Assembly (NCBI GenBank): GCA_024958715.1
Contig: JANWUS010000073.1
Span: 1-58,808, forward strand
Length of the DNA stretch: 58,808 bases
DNA from: Cyanobium sp. FGCU52
Lineage (GTDB): Bacteria > Cyanobacteriota > Cyanobacteriia > PCC-6307 > Cyanobiaceae
Reading direction: 5' to 3'
The translations under genes and the position numbers were made by a program. The notes below the pieces were generated by a model. It searched no databases and was not told the DNA's origin. It was given only the letters and a program-made list of their open reading frames with translations. This document shows positions 46,711-55,694 of the stretch, piece by piece (within the stretch, counting starts at the first letter, position 1; every line of letters begins with the position of its first letter).

Positions 46711-48627
46711 TCAGCCCGCCAGCCCCAGGGCCATCGCCGCCTCCTCGAGCAGGGAGCGCACGTAGGGGGGGTGGCCGTTGTCCGTGCCGCTCACTTCTCT
46801 CCCCTCGGCGTTGCGCACCACCACGTTGTTCCCCTGCAGGCGACACCAGTAGGCCCGGCCGCCGCGGCGCAGTTCCACCTCCCCCTCCGGGCTGGCTCTG
46901 AGAGCCACAAGGTCGAGCTGGAGACGCTCGACTCCCTGCCAGTGGTCCCTGCGGATCCGGTAGGCCACATCCACCGGTCCCTCCAGCCGCTCCGGACCGC
47001 TCCAGCGCCAGGCCATGCCCCGAAGCTCCCGGCCCCCCTGCTCCAGCTGCAGCTGGAGATGGCCACCACGCAGCAGCTTCTGCCCCACGATGCGGCAGGC
47101 GCTGCTCCAGAACACCGGGGCCGGGTTGCCGATCCCGAAGGGCTCCAGCCGCTGCAGTTGCCCCCAGAAGTCGGCGTCGATCCGCTCGAGGCGCAGCAGG
47201 GCCTCCGGTTCCACCGGCAGTGCGGTGCCCCGCTCGGTGAGCCAGGCGCTGGCGAGCTGATCCAGACGCTCGTGCAGGGTCGCCACCGCCTCGGCGCGCA
47301 CCGTGAACCCTCCCGCGGCCGGATGGCCGCCGAAATGCTCCAGCAGCTCGGCGCAGGCCGCCAGCGAGCGGTCGACAGCGAAGCCCTTCGGCGCCCGCAC
47401 CGAGGCCCGCAGCCGGCCGTCCCCATCCCCTGCCAGCAGGGCCACCGGTCGGCCGAACCGTTCCACCAGCCGGGCGGCGACGATGCCGATCACGCCGTGG
47501 TGCCAGTGGCTCTGGGCCAGCAGCAGGAACGCGGGGCGCCGTTCCCCGTCGGCCTCCAGCAGGGCCAGGGCTTCGGCCTCGATCGCCTGGCACAGCTCCC
47601 GGCGCTGGCGGTTCAGCACCTCGCAGGCCCGGGCCAGCTCCTGGGCCCGTTCGGGATCCGCGGTGGTGAGCAGGTCGACCACCAGCAGGGGATCGCCGAG
47701 GCGGCCCACGGCGTTGATCCGCGGCGCCAGCTGGAAGCCCACCGCTTCGGCGTCCAGGGGACCGTCCTGGAGGCCGGCGATCCGCTGCAGGGCCTGCAGG
47801 CCCGCCAGGGGGCTGCGCCGCAGCCCCGGCAGTCCGTCGATCAGCCAGCGCCGGTTGACCCCCTGCAACGGGGCCATGTCGGCGATCGTGCCGATGCAGA
47901 ACAGGTTGTGGGCGATCTCCAGGCCATCCTCCCGTCCGAGCCGGCGGCAGAGGCTGCAGGCCAGTAGGTGGGCCAGCCCCACCCCCGCCAGGCCGCGGTA
48001 GGGGGAGTCGTCGGGGGTGACCGCCGGATGGAGCAGGGCCAGATGGGGCGGCATCACCTCCGGCAGGCTGTGGTGGTCGGTGAGGATGACCTCCACCCCC
48101 AGGGACCGGGCCCGCTCCAGGGCCTCGCGGGCCGAGACGCCGTTGTCCACGGTCACCAGCAGCCGCACCCCCTCGCCGGCCAGCCTTTCGACCATGCCGG
48201 GATTCAGGCCGTAGCCGTCGTCGAGGCGGCTCGGAATCGCCGCCTGCGGCCTGGCGCCGAGGCGCTGCAGCACCCCCACCAGCAGGGCCGTGCTGGTCAT
48301 GCCGTCGGCGTCGTAGTCGCCGCAGATCGCCAGCGCCTCGTGCCGGCGGCAGGCCTGCACCAGCCGTTCCACGGCGATCGTGAGGCCCGGGAAATGCTCC
48401 AGGGGGTCAGGGGCCGGCGCCGGATCCAGCAGGGCGGCGATCGCTTCCCACCGCGCCAGGCCGCGCCGATGCAGCACCGCCAGCAGCTCCGGAGGCAGAT
48501 CCGCCAGCCCCCGCTGCCGCAGCTCCTCCCCCAGGGCGATGAGCGCGTCGGTCCCCAGCGCCTGTGGCAGCAGCCAGCAGTCCTCGGAGGGGGAGGGGTT
48601 CAGGGGCGGTCGGCCGGCTGGGGGCAT
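46711..48627 (-). CDS. recJ: Single-stranded-DNA-specific exonuclease RecJ
   Basis: 5'-3' exonuclease of recombination and mismatch/base-excision repair. 638 aa from ATG 48627. The DHH-family motifs are CGDYDADGMTSTALL, VTVDNGVSA, TDHHSLPEVMPP and a LAGVGLAHLL segment. The DHHA1 part has a GGHPAAGGFTV motif, and a C-terminal OB domain follows. Divergent from the HAD phosphatase gene with a 70-bp gap. Confidence 0.94.
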   Translation of the reverse strand: MPPAGRPPLNPSPSEDCWLLPQALGTDALIALGEELRQRGLADLPPELLAVLHRRGLARWEAIAALLDPAPAPDPLEHFPGLTIAVERLVQACRRHEALAICGDYDADGMTSTALLVGVLQRLGARPQAAIPSRLDDGYGLNPGMVERLAGEGVRLLVTVDNGVSAREALERARSLGVEVILTDHHSLPEVMPPHLALLHPAVTPDDSPYRGLAGVGLAHLLACSLCRRLGREDGLEIAHNLFCIGTIADMAPLQGVNRRWLIDGLPGLRRSPLAGLQALQRIAGLQDGPLDAEAVGFQLAPRINAVGRLGDPLLVVDLLTTADPERAQELARACEVLNRQRRELCQAIEAEALALLEADGERRPAFLLLAQSHWHHGVIGIVAARLVERFGRPVALLAGDGDGRLRASVRAPKGFAVDRSLAACAELLEHFGGHPAAGGFTVRAEAVATLHERLDQLASAWLTERGTALPVEPEALLRLERIDADFWGQLQRLEPFGIGNPAPVFWSSACRIVGQKLLRGGHLQLQLEQGGRELRGMAWRWSGPERLEGPVDVAYRIRRDHWQGVERLQLDLVALRASPEGEVELRRGGRAYWCRLQGNNVVVRNAEGREVSGTDNGHPPYVRSLLEEAAMALGLAG

Positions 48628-48697
48628 TGTGCCCCGGGTCGGACCTCCCGCCGGGGGGCCTAGTTTCGAGGCGCCTTCCCGTGTTGGCCCCACGGCC

Positions 48698-49465
48698 ATG
48701 TCTCCCTCGCTCGCGGCCCTGTTCTGGGATGTGGACGGCACCCTCGCCGAGACCGAGTTCGAGGGCCATCTGCCGGCCTTCAACCTGGCCTTCGCTGAGC
48801 GCGGCGAGCCCTACCGCTGGGATCCCGAGACCTACCTTCGGCTCCTGAAGGTCAGCGGCGGTCGCGATCGCCTGCGGGCCTGGTTGCGGGACCAGGAGGG
48901 TGAGGATCCGCCGGAGCAGCGGCTGGATGCCCTGGTGCACGCCAAGCAGCGTCACTACACGGCCCTGGTGCGTGCCGGCGGGCTGCCGCTGCGGCCCGGC
49001 GTGGCGCGGCTGATCGCCGAGGCCGCCGAGGCGGGCCTCACCCAGGCGATCGTCACCGCCAGCAGCCGCCCCGCCGTGGAGGCCCTGGTGGCCGGATCGC
49101 TGGCGCCGGTGGCCGAGGCCTTCCACACCTGGATCTGCGGTGAGGATGTGGCCGCCGGCAAGCCCGATCCCGAGGGGTACGCTCTGGCGCTGAGCCGTCT
49201 GGCGCTGGATCCCGCTCGCGTGGTGGTGCTGGAGGATTCGGTTGGTGGCCTTGCGGCCGCTCATGGCGCGGGCCTTGCCTGCGTGATCACCCTGAGCCGG
49301 CTGTCGCGCTGCGAGCACCCCTCCGCCTTCGCCCGCGCCCGTGCGGTGCTGCACGACCTCGACGGTGGGCCCCCCCCGGCACCGGTCGCGGGGCCGTCCG
49401 ACCGGGATGGCCGCCCCGGGCCGGCGACGCTGTCGTGGCTGCAGCAGCTGATCCAGTCCCCATGA
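48698..49465 (+). CDS. HAD-superfamily phosphatase, CbbY-like
   Basis: 255 aa. Catalytic D11 and D13 in FWDVDGTLAETE, motif II TASS, Lys in GKPDPEGY and the acidic VLEDSVGG. The cap domain is the CbbY type. Relatives remove xylulose-1,5-bisphosphate, an inhibitor of Rubisco, which fits the glycerate kinase two genes downstream. The C-terminal 25 residues are a Pro-rich tail. Its stop overlaps the next gene's ATG (ATGA). Confidence 0.88.
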   Translation: MSPSLAALFWDVDGTLAETEFEGHLPAFNLAFAERGEPYRWDPETYLRLLKVSGGRDRLRAWLRDQEGEDPPEQRLDALVHAKQRHYTALVRAGGLPLRPGVARLIAEAAEAGLTQAIVTASSRPAVEALVAGSLAPVAEAFHTWICGEDVAAGKPDPEGYALALSRLALDPARVVVLEDSVGGLAAAHGAGLACVITLSRLSRCEHPSAFARARAVLHDLDGGPPPAPVAGPSDRDGRPGPATLSWLQQLIQSP

Positions 49466-49809
49466 GCCGTCCGCCCCTGCAGCGCACCCGCTACCAGGGG
49501 CTCACCGCCAGCTGGTGCCGGCGGTTGCTGGGCCAGCTGCGCAACAGCTGGCGGGCCGGCAGCCTGGCCCTTCTGGCTCTTCTGTCGGGGTACTTCCTCG
49601 GTCAGAACGTCACCAGCCTGCTGCGGACGGGTGTGCCCGGCGGCAGGCCCGTGGTGGTGTTCCTCCTGGTGCTGGTCCTCGAGGTGGTCGTGAGGCTGCG
49701 GACCCGCCTGGTGCGGGACGAGCCGTCCCTGGGCTGGGTGGTGGCCGACAACCTGCGCATCGGCCTGGTGTTCGCGGTGGTGCTGGAGGCCTTCAAGCTT
49801 GGAACCTGA
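49462..49809 (+). CDS. Ycf20-like (DUF565) membrane protein
   Basis: 115 aa with two or three transmembrane segments. Patterned blocks NSWRAGSLALLALLSGYFLG and VFLLVLVLEVVVRLR are typical of DUF565/Ycf20. Relatives in algae and plants affect non-photochemical quenching. Coupled by ATGA to the upstream phosphatase gene and overlapping the downstream glycerate kinase by 11 bp, so the three form one operon. Confidence 0.82.
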   Translation: MSRPPLQRTRYQGLTASWCRRLLGQLRNSWRAGSLALLALLSGYFLGQNVTSLLRTGVPGGRPVVVFLLVLVLEVVVRLRTRLVRDEPSLGWVVADNLRIGLVFAVVLEAFKLGT

Positions 49810-50791
49810 AGCCGCCTTGGCCACGGGGCCTGTGTCGTGGCGCCGGCGGCTGGCCGGCGCGGAGCCCGCCTTGGCCGATCTGGCCTCCCGGACCGATCCG
49901 GTTGTGCTGGAAGCCCTGGCCCTGCCCCTGCTCGACGCGGTGGCCGATCGCCTGTCCTCCGGGGACGCCAGGCCCCTGATGCTCCTCAACGGGCCGGTGG
50001 GTGCGGGGAAATCCACCCTGGGGCGGCTCCTCGAGAGCCTCGCCCCGCTGGCGGGGCTGCGGCTGGCCGTGGCCTCGATCGATGATCTCTACCTACCCCT
50101 GGCGCGGCGGCGGGACGTGCTGGCCGGCAACCCCTTCGGCGTCAGCCGGGTGCCGCCGGGCAGCCACGATCTTCCCCTGCTGCTCGAGCGGCTGGGGTCA
50201 TGGCGGTCCAGCGGCCTGCTAGAGCTCCCCCGCTTCGACAAGACGCTGCACGGCGGGCAGGGTGATCGTGCCGGCGAGCAGAAGCGGCCGGCTGATGCCC
50301 TCGTGCTGGAGGGGTGGCTGATGGGATGCCGGTCTCTGGAGGAGGACGCGCTGGCCCCACTGACCTCTGAAGGGGTGGAGCTCACCGATGGGCGGATCGC
50401 CCTCACGCCGCAGGAACGGCTCTGGCTGCCGCGCTGGAACCGGGAATTGCTCGCCTACCGCGCCCTCTGGCGCCAGGCCGCAGGCCTGTGGCTGCTGCGA
50501 CCGGGCCATTGGGGCCTGCCCTATCGCTGGCGCCTGCAGGCCGAGGCACGCCAGCGCCGCTCCGGCGGAGGCTGGATGCGGGCGAAGGAGGTGGGTGCCC
50601 TGGTGAGGGCCACGCTCGCTTCGCTGCCGCCTGCCCTCTATCAGGATCCCCTGGCGGGCCTGGGATGTTCTGCGACGCACGGGCCCGAAGAGGTTCCCCT
50701 CCTCGGTGTGGTGGAACTCGATGGCCGGCGGCGGGGCCGCCGGCACGGGATTCAGGCTTCGCCTTCCTCGGCTTCCTCGGCGATCGGATAG
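49799..50791 (+). CDS. D-glycerate 3-kinase (GLYK type)
   Basis: 330 aa. Last step of photorespiration, phosphorylating glycerate to 3-phosphoglycerate. The P-loop is [15 protein letters not shown] (about 64-78), followed by ASIDDLYLP, the plant-type [16 protein letters not shown] and LPRFDK blocks, and [11 protein letters not shown] 49799 is chosen because GGAGG sits 9 bp upstream; GTG 49832 is possible. Its 3' end overlaps the convergent rpmF by 40 bp. Confidence 0.92.
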   Translation: MEPEAALATGPVSWRRRLAGAEPALADLASRTDPVVLEALALPLLDAVADRLSSGDARPLMLLNGPVGAGKSTLGRLLESLAPLAGLRLAVASIDDLYLPLARRRDVLAGNPFGVSRVPPGSHDLPLLLERLGSWRSSGLLELPRFDKTLHGGQGDRAGEQKRPADALVLEGWLMGCRSLEEDALAPLTSEGVELTDGRIALTPQERLWLPRWNRELLAYRALWRQAAGLWLLRPGHWGLPYRWRLQAEARQRRSGGGWMRAKEVGALVRATLASLPPALYQDPLAGLGCSATHGPEEVPLLGVVELDGRRRGRRHGIQASPSSASSAIG

Positions 50792-50931
50792 ACGAAGCCC
50801 TGGGCCCGGCCGCTCAGAACGGCCTTGCCGATCGACAGGGCCTTGGCAGCGGCGACGCCGGCCTTGGCTTTCCAGTGGGCATGGCGCTGATTCCGCTTGC
50901 CTTTGGAGGTTTTCTTCTTGGGAACAGCCAT
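50752..50931 (-). CDS. rpmF: 50S ribosomal protein L32
   Basis: 59 aa from ATG 50931. The invariant start [20 protein letters not shown] is present, with no zinc-binding cysteines (the zinc-free form). The C-terminal half ends in an acidic tail. Overlaps the 3' end of the convergent glycerate kinase gene by 40 bp. Confidence 0.96.
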   Translation of the reverse strand: MAVPKKKTSKGKRNQRHAHWKAKAGVAAAKALSIGKAVLSGRAQGFVYPIAEEAEEGEA

Positions 50932-51019
50932 CCCGCTTCCTTGTGAGCCAAACAATGATCTTCCGCTGCCGACTTGCCTTTCGTCAAATCGCTACAGTCG
51001 AGGCCATCCAGGGACCCCC

Positions 51020-52939
51020 GTGAGCAGCAGCACGCCCGCCCCGGCTCCGCGGCCATCCGAGCCCCGCCCGTTCACCCTCTGGGGATCGGAGTCGGCCACA
51101 CCCTCCTACAGCCAGCTGCTGCAGGACGTGGGTGCGGGCAAGGTGCGTTCCCTCGAACTCTCGCCCCGTCAGCGGGTGGTGGATGTGCAGTTCAAGGACG
51201 GCCGCAACCTCAGGGTGCCGGTGTTCAGCGAGAACCAGCAGCTGCTGCGGACGGCCGAGCAGGCCCGGGTGCCGCTGACCGTGCGCGATGAGCAGCGCGA
51301 CGATGCCACGGCAGGGCTGGTGGGCAATGCCCTGCTGGTGCTGATTCTGCTGCTGGGGCTGGGGCTGCTGCTGCGCCGCTCCGCCCAGGTGGCGAATAAG
51401 GCGATGGGCTTCGGCCGCAGCCAGCCCCGCCTCCAGCCCGAGGGCGGGCCCACGGTTCGCTTCGAGGACGTGGCCGGCATCGGCGAGGCGAAGGAGGAGC
51501 TGCAGGAGGTGGTCACCTTCCTTCGCTCCCCGGAGCGCTTCACCTCCGTGGGGGCCAAGATTCCCAAGGGTGTGCTGCTGGTGGGCCCGCCGGGCACCGG
51601 CAAGACCCTGCTCGCCCGGGCGATCGCCGGCGAAGCGGGAGTGCCCTTCTTCTCGATGGCCGCCTCCGAGTTCGTGGAGCTCTTCGTGGGCGTGGGGGCC
51701 AGCCGGGTGCGGGACCTGTTCCGCAAGGCCAAGGCCAAGGCACCCTGCATCATCTTCATCGATGAGATCGACGCCGTGGGACGCCAGCGGGGAGCCGGCA
51801 TCGGTGGTGGCAACGATGAGCGTGAGCAGACCCTCAACCAGCTGCTCACCGAGATGGATGGCTTCGAGGAGAACTCCGGCGTGATCCTCCTGGCCGCCAC
51901 CAACCGTCCCGATGTGCTCGATGCGGCTCTGATGCGCCCCGGCCGTTTCGATCGGCGCATCACCGTCGACCTGCCCGATCGGCGTGGCCGCGAGGACATC
52001 CTGGCGGTCCATGCCCGCTCCCGGCCTCTGGCCTCCAGCGTCTCGCTGGCCGACTGGGCCTCCCGCACTCCGGGCTTCTCCGGGGCCGACCTCTCGAACC
52101 TGCTCAACGAGGCCGCCATCCTCACGGCCCGGCGGCAGCAGAGCAGCATCGACGATGCGGCCATCGGTGACGCCCTCGAGCGCATCACGATGGGTCTCAC
52201 GGCCGCCCCGCTCCAGGACAGCGCCAAGAAGCGGCTGATCGCGTACCACGAGGTGGGCCACGCCCTGCTCACCTGCCTGGTTCCCCATGCCGACCGGCTC
52301 GACAAGGTGACCCTGCTTCCCCGCGCGGGCGGGGTGGGCGGCTTTGCCCGCACCGTTCCCGACGAGGACATCCTCGATTCCGGCCTGATCAGCCGGGCCT
52401 ACCTGCTGGCCCGCCTGGTGGTGGTGCTGGGGGGCAGGGCCGCCGAACTGGTGGTGTTCGGCCCCAGCGAGGTGACCCAGGGGGCTGCCGGGGATCTGCA
52501 GATGGTGAGCCGGATCTGCCGGGAGATGGTCACCCGCTACGGCTTCTCCAGCCTCGGGCCGGTGGCGCTTGAAGGCGAAGGGACGGAGGTGTTTCTTGGC
52601 CGCGACTGGGTCAGCTCCAAGCAGCACTACTCCATCGAGACGGGCAATCAGATTGATGTCCAGGTTCGCGACCTGGCCACAGCCGGCCTCGACACCGCCG
52701 TGGCCACCCTCGCTCCCCGCCGCGATCTGATGGATCAGCTGGTGGAGCGCCTGATCGCCGAGGAGACGATCGACGGTGACAGCTTCCGCGCCACGGTTCA
52801 GGGGTGGGAGCAGGCCCATCCGGGCCTGCCGCAGGTGCCGCTTCCGCGCACCGCTTCAGCTCTGGCCGGACAGGCCCCCCGAGAAGCGGATGTCGAGGCT
52901 GCGCAGGTAGGTGTGCAGGCCGGCATCCTGAATCGGTAG
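51020..52939 (+). CDS. ftsH: ATP-dependent zinc metalloprotease FtsH, paralog without first membrane helix
   Basis: 639 aa. AAA+ domain with Walker A GPPGTGKT (189-196), Walker [12 protein letters not shown] and second region of homology RPGRFDR. The peptidase domain has HEVGH (410-414). Only one transmembrane segment is present (about 98-118). The N-terminus is Pro/Ser-rich and goes straight into the [13 protein letters not shown] extramembrane domain, so the usual first helix is missing. GTG 51020 is the best start. Cyanobacterial FtsH hetero-complexes degrade damaged D1. Its 3' end overlaps the cupin gene by 84 bp. Confidence 0.93.
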   Translation: MSSSTPAPAPRPSEPRPFTLWGSESATPSYSQLLQDVGAGKVRSLELSPRQRVVDVQFKDGRNLRVPVFSENQQLLRTAEQARVPLTVRDEQRDDATAGLVGNALLVLILLLGLGLLLRRSAQVANKAMGFGRSQPRLQPEGGPTVRFEDVAGIGEAKEELQEVVTFLRSPERFTSVGAKIPKGVLLVGPPGTGKTLLARAIAGEAGVPFFSMAASEFVELFVGVGASRVRDLFRKAKAKAPCIIFIDEIDAVGRQRGAGIGGGNDEREQTLNQLLTEMDGFEENSGVILLAATNRPDVLDAALMRPGRFDRRITVDLPDRRGREDILAVHARSRPLASSVSLADWASRTPGFSGADLSNLLNEAAILTARRQQSSIDDAAIGDALERITMGLTAAPLQDSAKKRLIAYHEVGHALLTCLVPHADRLDKVTLLPRAGGVGGFARTVPDEDILDSGLISRAYLLARLVVVLGGRAAELVVFGPSEVTQGAAGDLQMVSRICREMVTRYGFSSLGPVALEGEGTEVFLGRDWVSSKQHYSIETGNQIDVQVRDLATAGLDTAVATLAPRRDLMDQLVERLIAEETIDGDSFRATVQGWEQAHPGLPQVPLPRTASALAGQAPREADVEAAQVGVQAGILNR

Positions 52940-53833
52940 CAGGCGGGCCATGCGGCCGCTCTCATTCACATGGGCGTGCCAGTGGCCCGGCGGTGTGATG
53001 AACGCACCACCGGGTTCCCAGTCGATGCGATGGGGGTTGCGGATCGCTCCTGTCGTGTCGATTTCGGTGCCCACCAGGGTGTAGCAGCCGGGGTCGCAGT
53101 CGATGATCAGATCGAGCGCCACCGACTGATGGCGGTGCGGGGGCTGAACCGCGCCATCGGGCACCAGCCCCACCATCGCCCAGAGGGTGTGGCTCACGGT
53201 TCGGCTGCTGGGAAACTCGGGGTGACCCAGCAGCAGGCTCATGCGGTTGCTGCGTGCGGCGCTTGGATCCGCCAGCAGGTGGGCCAGTTCCGCCTCGATC
53301 CGCTCGGCGGGAACGTGCAGCGGGCGGAAGCGGGGCCGGCTGGGCTCCACCCCCAGATGGGTGAGCAGCGGGCCGTCGTGCACCCAGTAGAGAACGCTCT
53401 CCTCCTGGGCCTGCAGCAGCGGGGCCTCGCCGGCGGGCAGCACGAACAGATCGCCCGTGGCCCACGGGAGTTCAAGACCATCGCTGGATCCAGCGCCAGC
53501 GGGGCGCTCCAGCCGACCCCGTCCGCGCAGCACATAGAACAGCGAACTGCTGGCGAGAGCCGCTGCCTTCGAGCCCTCGCCGGCCAGCAGACGTACGAAA
53601 TGGGCGGCGAGCGCCGGGCTGGTGGCCGGACCGGGGCATCCCAGCTGGCCGCTGAGATCGAGGGGCAGGATCGCCGTGGGGCCGCGGGCATGGAGGGCGG
53701 CGGGCCAGGCGTGATAGGGGATCGGCTCGGTGAGGCCGGGCCGCACCGGGTTAGCGGCCTGGCGGTAGTCGTAGATCTCGGGGGCGGCCAGCCCGTCGTG
53801 CGAGGCCGCACCCGTGGGAAGGGTCTGGGTCAT
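52856..53833 (-). CDS. Bicupin protein, gentisate 1,2-dioxygenase-like
   Basis: 325 aa, two cupin domains. The second carries [19 protein letters not shown] with a likely metal-binding His pair and [13 protein letters not shown]. The first (about 110-190) is partly degenerate. The pattern is that of the gentisate/1-hydroxy-2-naphthoate dioxygenase family, but the substrate in cyanobacteria is unknown. ATG 53833. Unusually long 84-bp convergent overlap with ftsH. Confidence 0.75.
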   Translation of the reverse strand: MTQTLPTGAASHDGLAAPEIYDYRQAANPVRPGLTEPIPYHAWPAALHARGPTAILPLDLSGQLGCPGPATSPALAAHFVRLLAGEGSKAAALASSSLFYVLRGRGRLERPAGAGSSDGLELPWATGDLFVLPAGEAPLLQAQEESVLYWVHDGPLLTHLGVEPSRPRFRPLHVPAERIEAELAHLLADPSAARSNRMSLLLGHPEFPSSRTVSHTLWAMVGLVPDGAVQPPHRHQSVALDLIIDCDPGCYTLVGTEIDTTGAIRNPHRIDWEPGGAFITPPGHWHAHVNESGRMARLLPIQDAGLHTYLRSLDIRFSGGLSGQS

Positions 53834-53975
53834 GGCGTCGGTCGACCCGTCGGGTCGATGAAGTTTCGTGGCGGCAACGCTATGACCAGAACTCAGGAGC
53901 CGTGGTTGCTCAGGAACGGAACCTCTGATCAGCCCCACCAGGAGTTCTGATCGGACCGTGGCGAGCGGCAGGAGA

Positions 53976-54251
53976 TCAGCCGCCGGCCACCGCCGGCACG
54001 ATGCTCACCTCGTCGCCGTCCTTGAGGGCGGTGCCCTGGTTGTCGAGGAAGCGGATGTCCTCGCTGTTCACGTACACGTTCAGGAAGCGGCGCAGCTTGC
54101 CGTTCTCATCGCAGAGGCGAGCGAGGATGCCGGGAAACTGCCCCTCCAGCGCCTGCAGCAGCTGATCCACGCTGGCGGCCTCCACGGCCACGGTCGCCTG
54201 ATCGGCGGTGAACTTCTGCAGGGGGGTGGGGATCAGAACCTGAACGGGCAT
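53976..54251 (-). CDS. MoaD/ThiS family sulfur-carrier-like protein
   Basis: 91 aa beta-grasp protein. It begins [15 protein letters not shown], has [16 protein letters not shown] and [16 protein letters not shown], and ends in the exposed Gly-Gly needed for adenylation and thiocarboxylation. It lies 88 bp downstream of threonine synthase on the same strand and away from molybdopterin or thiamin genes, so a role in an amino-acid sulfur pathway is possible (inference). Confidence 0.85.
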   Translation of the reverse strand: MPVQVLIPTPLQKFTADQATVAVEAASVDQLLQALEGQFPGILARLCDENGKLRRFLNVYVNSEDIRFLDNQGTALKDGDEVSIVPAVAGG

Positions 54252-54339
54252 GGCGGGGAGGTGGGGGCGGGGAGACGGTGGTGGAGAGGGTGGCGGAGAA
54301 GGGATCGGGCTCAGGCCGGGGCAGGACCCGGCGCGCGCA

Positions 54340-55620
54340 TCAGCTGCTGGGATGGGCGCTCTGGGCGCGCGACCAGGCCTCCTGGAAGCTGTCCAGCCGG
54401 GCGTCGATCGTGTAGGGCGAGCCGATGGCATCGACCACGGCCTCGGTGGTCTTGAGGCCGTTGCCGGTGATGTAGGCCACCGTGGTTTCGCCGGGGTCGA
54501 TCCTGCCCTGCTCCACCAGCTTCTTCAGCACGGCGATGGTGGTGCCGCCGGCGGTTTCGGTGAACACGCCCTCGGTTTCTGCGAGCAGCTTGATCCCCTC
54601 GATGATCTCGGCGTCGCTCACGGCGGCGATGCTGCCGCCGGTGCGGTTGGCGATGTCGATGGCGTAGGGGCCGTCGGCCGGATTGCCGATGGCTATCGAC
54701 TTGGCGATGGTGTGGGGCTTCACCGGCGTGATGAAGTCACGGCCCTCGGCGAAGGCCAGGGCGATCGGCGCGCAGCCCTCGGCCTGGGCGCCGCTGAAGC
54801 GAACGTGCTTTTCCTCCACCAGGCCCACCTTGATGAACTCGTCGAAGCCCTTGCGGATCTTGGTGAACAGGGATCCCGAGGCCAGGGGCGCCACGATGTG
54901 GTCGGGCAGTTGCCAGCCCAGCTGCTCGATCACCTCGTAGCCGAGGGTCTTCGATCCCTCCGAGTAATAGGGGCGCAGGTTGATGTTCACGAAGCCCCAG
55001 CCGTAGGTATTGGCCACCTCCGAGCACAGGCGGTTCACTTGGTCGTAGTTGCCCCTTACCGCCATCAGGGTGGGGTTGTAGATCAGGGTGCCCAGCACCT
55101 TGCCCAACTCCAGATCGGAGGGGATGAACACGCAGCACTCCAGGCCGGCATGGGCCGCGATGGCGGCGGTGGAGTTGGCCAGGTTGCCGGTGGAGGCGCA
55201 GCTCACCGTGGTGAAGCCCAGTTCGCGGGCGCGGGTGAGGGCCACCGAGACCACCCGGTCCTTGAAGGACAGGGTGGGCATGTTGACGCCGTCGTTCTTG
55301 ATGAAGAGGTTGGCGAGGCCGAGGCGCCGGGCCAGGCGATTGGCCTTCAGCAGGGGCGTGAAGCCGGTGCCCACATCGATCGGTTCACCCTCGATCGGCA
55401 GGAAGTCGCGATAGCGCCAGATGGAGGTGGGGCCGGCCTCGATCGTGGCGCGGCTGACGCGGCTGCGGATCGCGTCGTAGTCGTAGACGACCTCCAGGGG
55501 GCCGAAGCAGACGTCTTCGCAGACGTGACGGGCTCCGGCCTCGTAGGGATGGCCGCATTCCTTGCAGCGCAGGCCGGTGAAGGTGGAGCGGGACAGGGTC
55601 GCGGTCACGGGCACGCCCAT
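54340..55620 (-). CDS. thrC: Threonine synthase
   Basis: PLP enzyme converting O-phosphohomoserine to threonine. 426 aa. N-terminal zinc-ribbon-like cysteines C19, C22, C34, C38 precede the fold-type II core with Schiff-base K120 in LSFKDR, the [11 protein letters not shown] phosphate loop and [13 protein letters not shown] 55620; the longer upstream frame is non-conserved. It is followed by the MoaD-like gene and divergent from the UPF0182 gene (74 bp). Confidence 0.94.
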   Translation of the reverse strand: MGVPVTATLSRSTFTGLRCKECGHPYEAGARHVCEDVCFGPLEVVYDYDAIRSRVSRATIEAGPTSIWRYRDFLPIEGEPIDVGTGFTPLLKANRLARRLGLANLFIKNDGVNMPTLSFKDRVVSVALTRARELGFTTVSCASTGNLANSTAAIAAHAGLECCVFIPSDLELGKVLGTLIYNPTLMAVRGNYDQVNRLCSEVANTYGWGFVNINLRPYYSEGSKTLGYEVIEQLGWQLPDHIVAPLASGSLFTKIRKGFDEFIKVGLVEEKHVRFSGAQAEGCAPIALAFAEGRDFITPVKPHTIAKSIAIGNPADGPYAIDIANRTGGSIAAVSDAEIIEGIKLLAETEGVFTETAGGTTIAVLKKLVEQGRIDPGETTVAYITGNGLKTTEAVVDAIGSPYTIDARLDSFQEAWSRAQSAHPSS

Positions 55621-55694
55621 GGGGTGAGACGACGCTACCAGCGGCGCCCGACTGGTGCCGGAAAGACCGACCGCTGAGATCGGGTATTGAGTCG

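Noticed and set aside
53880-53955. Inverted repeat AGAACTC ... GAGTTCT before the cupin gene, first considered as a tRNA or attenuator
   Set aside because: No tRNA arms or T-loop consensus; arms are only 7 bp with a loop of nearly 50 bases. At most a weak operator.
54250-55677. Plus-strand open frame of 475 codons opposite thrC
   Set aside because: Gly/Asp/Val-rich shadow composition; thrC is complete with its PLP lysine.
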